Source: Pseudopithomyces maydicus
Lineage: Eukaryota; Ascomycota; Dothideomycetes; Pleosporales; Didymosphaeriaceae
DNA: 64,000 nt
Reading direction: 5' to 3'
NCBI GenBank assembly: GCA_026873275.1
Contig: JANTUC010000014.1
Coordinates: 1,364,001 to 1,428,000 of the forward strand
Position 1 is the first letter of the stretch. Every line of letters begins with the position of its first letter. The notes beneath the pieces are model-generated. The model did no database searches and was not told the DNA's origin. It saw only the letters and a list, made by a program, of their open reading frames with translations. Shown here piece by piece: positions 58,701-64,000 of this stretch. A program made the position numbers and the translations under genes.

Positions 58701-61700
58701 CTACTACATTTTTCAATAAACAAAACATTGGAATGATGCACCTCGCCAGTTCTAACACGTTTGCGATCAAAATCCATCTACCTGGACTTGATTCAATAAA
58801 ACGTTGCTTGCCCATGGTGTAGATTAATTCGAAGCGTGGGCTAAAGTTTTCATTACTCTCATCCACGATATCGCGTGCATATTTTTCAAGAAAGACTTGC
58901 GATGCAACAGCCGACCGTGCAACATCTTGTCGGCCGCTGATCAAAATATCCGGGACCATCAGCTTGAATGACAAGATGTGTTCTGGCTGCATCAGCAATA
59001 TTCCACCTTGAGACATGCAATCCACAAGCATGGCCGAGATAGAGTCCATGTCTGCGCGGGTCGGTTGAATTGCCCGAGTAGATGGAAGATAGTACACTCG
59101 ACGATCAACAAGGCCTCCTATTTTTGAGATCAGCATTTGAGCCATCTGCTTGGACTACGACTTGGTCACAATGACCCGAACGAGTCGAGATCCATCTGCG
59201 AGGTGCACTGCGACAATAGGGACGATCACGCTCGATTTTCCTTCGCCCATGTTCAGTTGCATGACAGCATTGTGGCCTGATGAGGGGTGCCGCATCTCTC
59301 CCGCAATTTGCTCTTGTACTTTCCGCACCATGATGCCACTCTCGGCCTCGATCAAGAGCGTCTCAGGAAATTCAAATGGGTTCCAATTGACGTGACCCAC
59401 ATTGTCAAGCTCATTGATAAGATCGTCGTTCCGATGGCCTAGCCAGGCTCACCAGACGTCCAATACGATGTAGGACAGTGATGGCTAAACCGTATTCGAC
59501 AATACAATTCTGCCAGTCGACTGGAATTCGAGACCAGCGATGGCGAGACAGTTGTCGAAGAAGAAAGACAGGCGACACACGTGGTGAATGAGAGATAGCG
59601 TATGCCGTCTTTTCTTTCACACGAGACGTCAGGGCTCGAAGGATGATATGAAACAAATGTTCGGTGTAATTTTTGCATTCCTGGAAGTGTGCGGATAGTT
59701 CATCTCGGACATTGGCATTCGTCGCGCCGGCAGTCTGCTTCCGCATCAACGCTTGTAAACTCTTCGCCAAGTCGTCGATATAGTCAAGCTCGTACTTCGA
59801 CCGGTTTCCAGTCGTCCGCATCTTCCCCATCAGTGCTTACAGTCGAGGCTCAGATGTTGTATCATTGGATCTAGTGCTTACATCTGCCGATACAATGATT
59901 TGTCTCGGTTTGTAAAGTAGAGTAGGAGCCGGCGTAAGGAATAATTCAGCCTCTGAAACGAAACCGCTGCTGGTCACCCCTACGGCAGAGTTGTGCTGCT
60001 TTAATGCTGGTGCATTTATCATGCTGACGGGGTAGTTTTCCAAGGCATGTGAGAGTTGCGATAAGTAGTCGTAAAGGAGACTATTGTCATACCACGCATT
60101 GAATTCTTTTCTGATTCCTAGCATGGCATTTTCAATGTTGATGTATGTTGACACATTCGGTATCTCCGGGTGAAGCGGCATTGCACATGGCCATTGTGAC
60201 TTTAACATGTTCACTGTCTCCTGTTTGGTCAATAGTTTAGTACACCTCGTTGTTGAATTCGTTGCGTCTGGTTTGCCCTTGGTGGCTGGAGTCGGCATGA
60301 CCTGTACAGGTTCTTACGACGTTAATTGAAGAACTGAACTGGTGCGCTCCACTATTGTGTCTTTCGCTCGTGTCCATGCAAGCTTACGTCGACGATCATA
60401 ATCTGCCCTCTTCTCATTCGATTGTCTTGCGGCGTTCCACTCAGGGCTCTCATTGGGTCTACGAACATTCTGGTCCAGTAGCCTCTTAATGTTGATGTCC
60501 TTGAATGAACAACCCTGATTTGCGCGGAACGAAACAGAATTGGGCACTTGAACGAGAGCAAGTCGTCTTGACTTTACACACATCACGAGAAGCTGCAGTT
60601 CTTCCATCCACGCATCCCCTGCAAAGCTCATAGTACACAGCCAGACCATTAACGAGAAACGATACCTTTCGAGAGTCCCTGCATTCTTGAATAATTGATG
60701 AAGAGCAGGAAGGTTCGCTAGAATTGTTCCAATGACATCATTTCCCAGTAGAGGGGCATCAAAGCGAAAACGCGACACGTCAAACTTTGTTTGGGCTCCA
60801 CGAATGATTTCCTGGTCGGAAACCAAAGACCAAAGACTGGATGGTTGTGCAGCTTTCCAATTCTTCGCCTCTCCGGCACGACATAGAAGAGCAGACATTG
60901 TGGCGACGTTAGTCGCTCTTTGGGAGTGTAATCCTTGGTCTCTAGGTTCGTAGATCTCATCGTGACAGCTATCATGATTCTCGGCTCCAAAGCCAGAGAC
61001 CTGAAAAATAGAAGATCTCAAGCTTGCCCTCGCTCGCAGATGCTCGTCAATATCATTTCTGTGCACAATCTGAATATTCATTTCTGGATAGAAGAGTTTT
61101 GATGCTTCAGATTGACGTAAAAGGCCTGAGACTACCAGTGAGAAATCGTCGTGCTGTGAGAGGAATGGCAGATTCTGGTCCCACTTAACGCTCTGCATAG
61201 TGCGCAGATGAGATGGATAGAATCGGCGTCCAGGGGTAAGCTGAGCAATCTTGTCAAGTATTTTCACGTTTGCCTGAGAAGGTTGACTGAATGATCTGAC
61301 TGCATTCGATCGAAGCATTGTTAGTGCTTGCTCGGTACCGGTATGTAGTGTCGCCGGGTCTGGGAGACAATATGATGTCAGTGCGTGGAGGTACGCCAGG
61401 AAAAGCTTAGAGCTGAGGTCATGGTTATCCGTAAGACGATGCAGAAGACCATCCACCCCAATGACATGAACCCTGGACTTTGCCCTATCTCTGACTTGGA
61501 CCTGAACATGAGAATCATCTTTCCAGTATTGTTAAGCAGACTCTAAAATCAATAGAACACGATCCCCGGTCTGATGATTCTTTAGAATAATCTTATTCTG
61601 AAATCCGATGAGTGTACCAAGGGACTGATTTTCATCAACGGACATAGAACGATGTTCACGGGAATGCAGCAAGTCACTGCCCCTTTTCAGCTTGAAGCCA

Positions 61701-64000
61701 AGGTGAAGAAGAGGAATTTCCACATGGAGCATGTTGACACCCGGTTGTAGCAAACAGTGCATGTCTAAAGTGTCTGCTAAGGGCTGGAGACGAGAAGCCA
61801 GTATCGTCGCAGTCGCTGAGGCAGTGCCAACTACGCGAATTCCGTCCCTGCTTAATTCCCACTCAGAAGTTGCTTCCAGCTTCGACAATGTCCATTTTGA
61901 GGAGTGATCGAAGTTCCAAGGATCCTCTTTCGGCAAGAAGATCACATGGTTGTGGACAGTGCTGTACCAGAGTATGTAGTCCCTCGAGAAGTGACGTGGA
62001 TATTTGTTCTGCAGCAGATCAGAAGGCACCGTCTCGTAGGTATGACGCCCAATCATGGCCTGTACAATCAGGTCTCCCGATCTCATAGCAATATTTACAG
62101 CGCACCCTCCAAAGCTTCGCTTAGCTGAAAATCGGAAACCAGGGTGTGAAGCAGGCATAACCTCAACTGTGGCATTGCCAAAGAGAGTTCGAAACAACGG
62201 GGACTTCTGATACTCCGCTGGGGGGTGATCGAGAGGTAGACCATGAACGAGAAGCTCACCACTAAGCAGATTGTAATGGACATGGGCAGCAGCAGCGGTT
62301 TTGGTTGTCATCCAATGTTCGGCTAGGACTGACCAGCCAGAATTGCTACAAGAATAGCCAGACCACACTTTTTGTATAGCATCATCCAAAGCCATCCCGT
62401 TGTGCGATAAGATGGCATAGCTTCGGTAAAGCAAGCGCTTGAAGCGGAACCGAAGTCGTGCGACATTGGGTTCATTCATCGCTGGACTGTTCTCTCCTTC
62501 TTGGACCACAATCGACGCCCATAAGATAAAATGTGCATCAGAACTCCGCATTATCGCAGCCAGATGTTGTTCATCGACGTCAAAGGTTGAGATGCATACC
62601 AGTGCGACATCTATGCTTTTCGCCTCAAAATGTATCCGGTCCACATGGTTATTCATTGCCATGTATGCTTTTTCTTTGAGCTCTGAAAGCCACTCGCCAG
62701 CAATACATCTTGTGGTGTGAAGAGATTTCAAGCAGGTCTCTCTGGCTGACTGATTTAAGGAAAGTACTCGAGCAGCTATTGCAATGAAGGTAGAAAGTGC
62801 GTTAACAGACTCCCAATTTTCTTTTACTCGGTTAAGAACAGTGTTGAGATTAGTCATGATTGTAGCGGTAAATTTGTTGGATTGTAACAGGTAATGCGAT
62901 TCGCGTAGCGGATTCTTGTTGTGGGATTGTGGTTCGGCCTGGTAAATGCATTGCAAGACGACCAGAGCGGTCTCGAGCTTTTTGAAGTCCACATTAGGCA
63001 TCGCTAACTGTAATAAAATGTTAAGCCACTGAACCTGATGTCCCAGTGGGATAGTTGCAAGCTCCTTGTATTCCTCAAGTGTCATGTTGGTAGAACACGC
63101 ATCTTGGCTTGCTATGACATTATTCGGTGCCTCACCATCTGGAGCCGATCCAGATCGAAAGATAAACTTCTGCAAAGCCTTCGCTTCCTGTGGGAGCTTG
63201 TACGTGCATTCGAATTGCATTTCTTCAGTGGGTACGAAGCCATTGTCAAGGTAGCTTTTGCTATCTTCTTCATAGTACTGATAATTCAGGCCGTTTGGGA
63301 TACAGATATTGGACTCTGTGGCCGATGGTATGTCTTTCTCATGATAGTGTGTAACAATCGCTGGTTTCGTTTCCGAAAGCAACCTGATGCGACCGTTTGT
63401 TGAAGTATAGTACCCAACCAGGTGTTTGTCATTGGAGAGATAATATGATGCTCGAGGTTGTGATTGTTCAGCCCGACTTTTGAGGACATTGTGCAATATG
63501 TAGGATCGTGCATCTCTCCAGTGAACAAACCACGCAGGAACCGCTAGTTCGAACACAATAGCGTTTGCTTTGCCCCTTTCTTCTGGAAGTGGCCATTCGT
63601 GGACTTGAATTTTGAGTGCATCACGCTGTCTACGATATGCGCACTTATTACAGGACGTCTTGTGGGTGGTTTCAATTTCGGGTGGGTCACACTAGCTGTC
63701 CTTGATGGTTGTTATGTATTCACACTCTGCATCTAGGTAGAGTTTGTTGAGTCGGTTATATTCCATTTTGGCGGTAGCGAGCTCTCTCAGCTTGGCTTGT
63801 CGCGCCATCTGAGCTTTGTCGCGGATGGCCTGGCGTAGATCCTTATGCTGTTGGGAAGTGTTATAGAATCTGTTGGGGAATCCTTCCTGATTGTGAAGGT
63901 TGAAAATACTTGTGAAAGGACGGCCTTTAGAGCGTGAGAATAAGTAGGATTCAATGCTAGAGAGTCTTTTCATCTGATCTAAGAACGGCAGCAAGAGGTT
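55725..64000 (-). pseudogene. Giant DUF3638/DUF3645 protein gene, disrupted
   Basis: Degenerate copy of the roughly 3,000-residue fungal protein with DUF3638 and DUF3645, often annotated as ubiquitinyl hydrolase. The 5' end lies beyond the right edge. Conserved blocks in order: CNKCAYRRQRDALKIQVHEW (63.6 kb); LFLAYLHALTSYCLPDP (61.4 kb); Walker A-like MGEGKSSVIVPIVA (59.2 kb); QPEHILSFKLMVPD; AVPYRAKDTPALRSE (58.0 kb); KLSASGWDIGK (57.6 kb); FLDEAHTRGIDL, a DEAH box (57.15 kb); and ISPYEANLL near the end. In-frame stops lie at about 63692, 61532, 60314, 59837, 59155, 57764, 57758, 57209, 57050, 57011, 56987, 56819, 56693 and 56265, all TAA or TAG. There is an extra base near 59440 and a retroposon at 58413-58726. 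A normal intron (about 56555-56607) is still recognisable. Confidence 0.88.
58413..58726 (+). mobile_element. Short interspersed retroposon, longest copy (G), inside the giant gene
   Basis: 314 bp insertion bounded by the 12 bp direct repeat ATTGGAATGATG at 58401-58412 and 58727-58738. Its 3' third (from about 58621) matches copy A and other copies; it ends TTTTTCAATAAACAAAAC. The 5' part (58413-58620) is AT-rich from 58490 and is not seen in the shorter copies, which are therefore 5'-truncated. No open reading frame, inverted terminal repeats or clear polymerase III B-box was seen. Removing 326 bases (element plus one duplication) joins CIIP to IVARDF in a single frame. Confidence 0.88.

Noticed and set aside
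55725..64000. Stop-codon reassignment (TAA/TAG read as Gln)
   Set aside because: All other genes in the window end normally at TAA or TAG and have no internal ones; mutation of one gene explains the data better.

Overview
The window is nuclear DNA of a filamentous ascomycete. Genes lie on both strands, are mostly split by 45-110 nt GT-AG introns, and belong to families typical of Pezizomycotina: DUF7580 proteins, C2H2 proteins with a fungal ubiquitin-like domain, CorA-like membrane proteins and the giant DUF3638/DUF3645 protein. A dothideomycete (Pleosporales) fits best, but this is inferred from gene content, not from a marker gene.

Layout. 0-8 kb holds core genes on the + strand: the 3' end of ALG8, ITC1 (ISW2-type chromatin remodelling) and SGF73 (SAGA). 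8-12 kb is gene-free, rich in microsatellites and AT, and has two copies of a dispersed repeat. 12-32.8 kb is a mixed block: FAD-linked oxidase, aquaporin, two F-box-like proteins, GH5 glycosidase, GH47 mannosidase and MED20 on a shared divergent promoter, an MFS transporter and a flavin monooxygenase. 33-40 kb looks like a fungal self-recognition or cell-death neighbourhood: a C2H2/ubiquitin-like protein divergent from a protein with a HeLo-like N-terminus and a pseudokinase-like C-terminus, then a CorA-like protein. 41-54.6 kb holds an alpha/beta hydrolase, a divergent pair of large unrecognised proteins, a serine beta-lactamase-like protein and a small F-box-like protein. 55.7 kb to the window edge is one giant DUF3638/DUF3645 gene on the - strand, now a pseudogene.

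Main discoveries. (1) A short interspersed retroposon-like family has at least seven copies here. They share a 3' end with an A-rich tail, have variable 5' ends, and four copies have 9-12 bp target-site duplications. (2) One 314 bp copy sits inside the giant gene. Removing it with one 12 bp duplication restores the reading frame exactly. (3) The giant gene carries about 14 in-frame stops, all TAA or TAG and never TGA, while its frame is otherwise almost unbroken. That is the pattern expected from CpA-to-TpA mutation (RIP-like). (4) Several otherwise intact genes need one extra base, usually in a short homopolymer, to keep frame. This points to assembly undercalls or very recent lesions.

All intron boundaries were set by eye from splice motifs and frame continuity. 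No database search was run.
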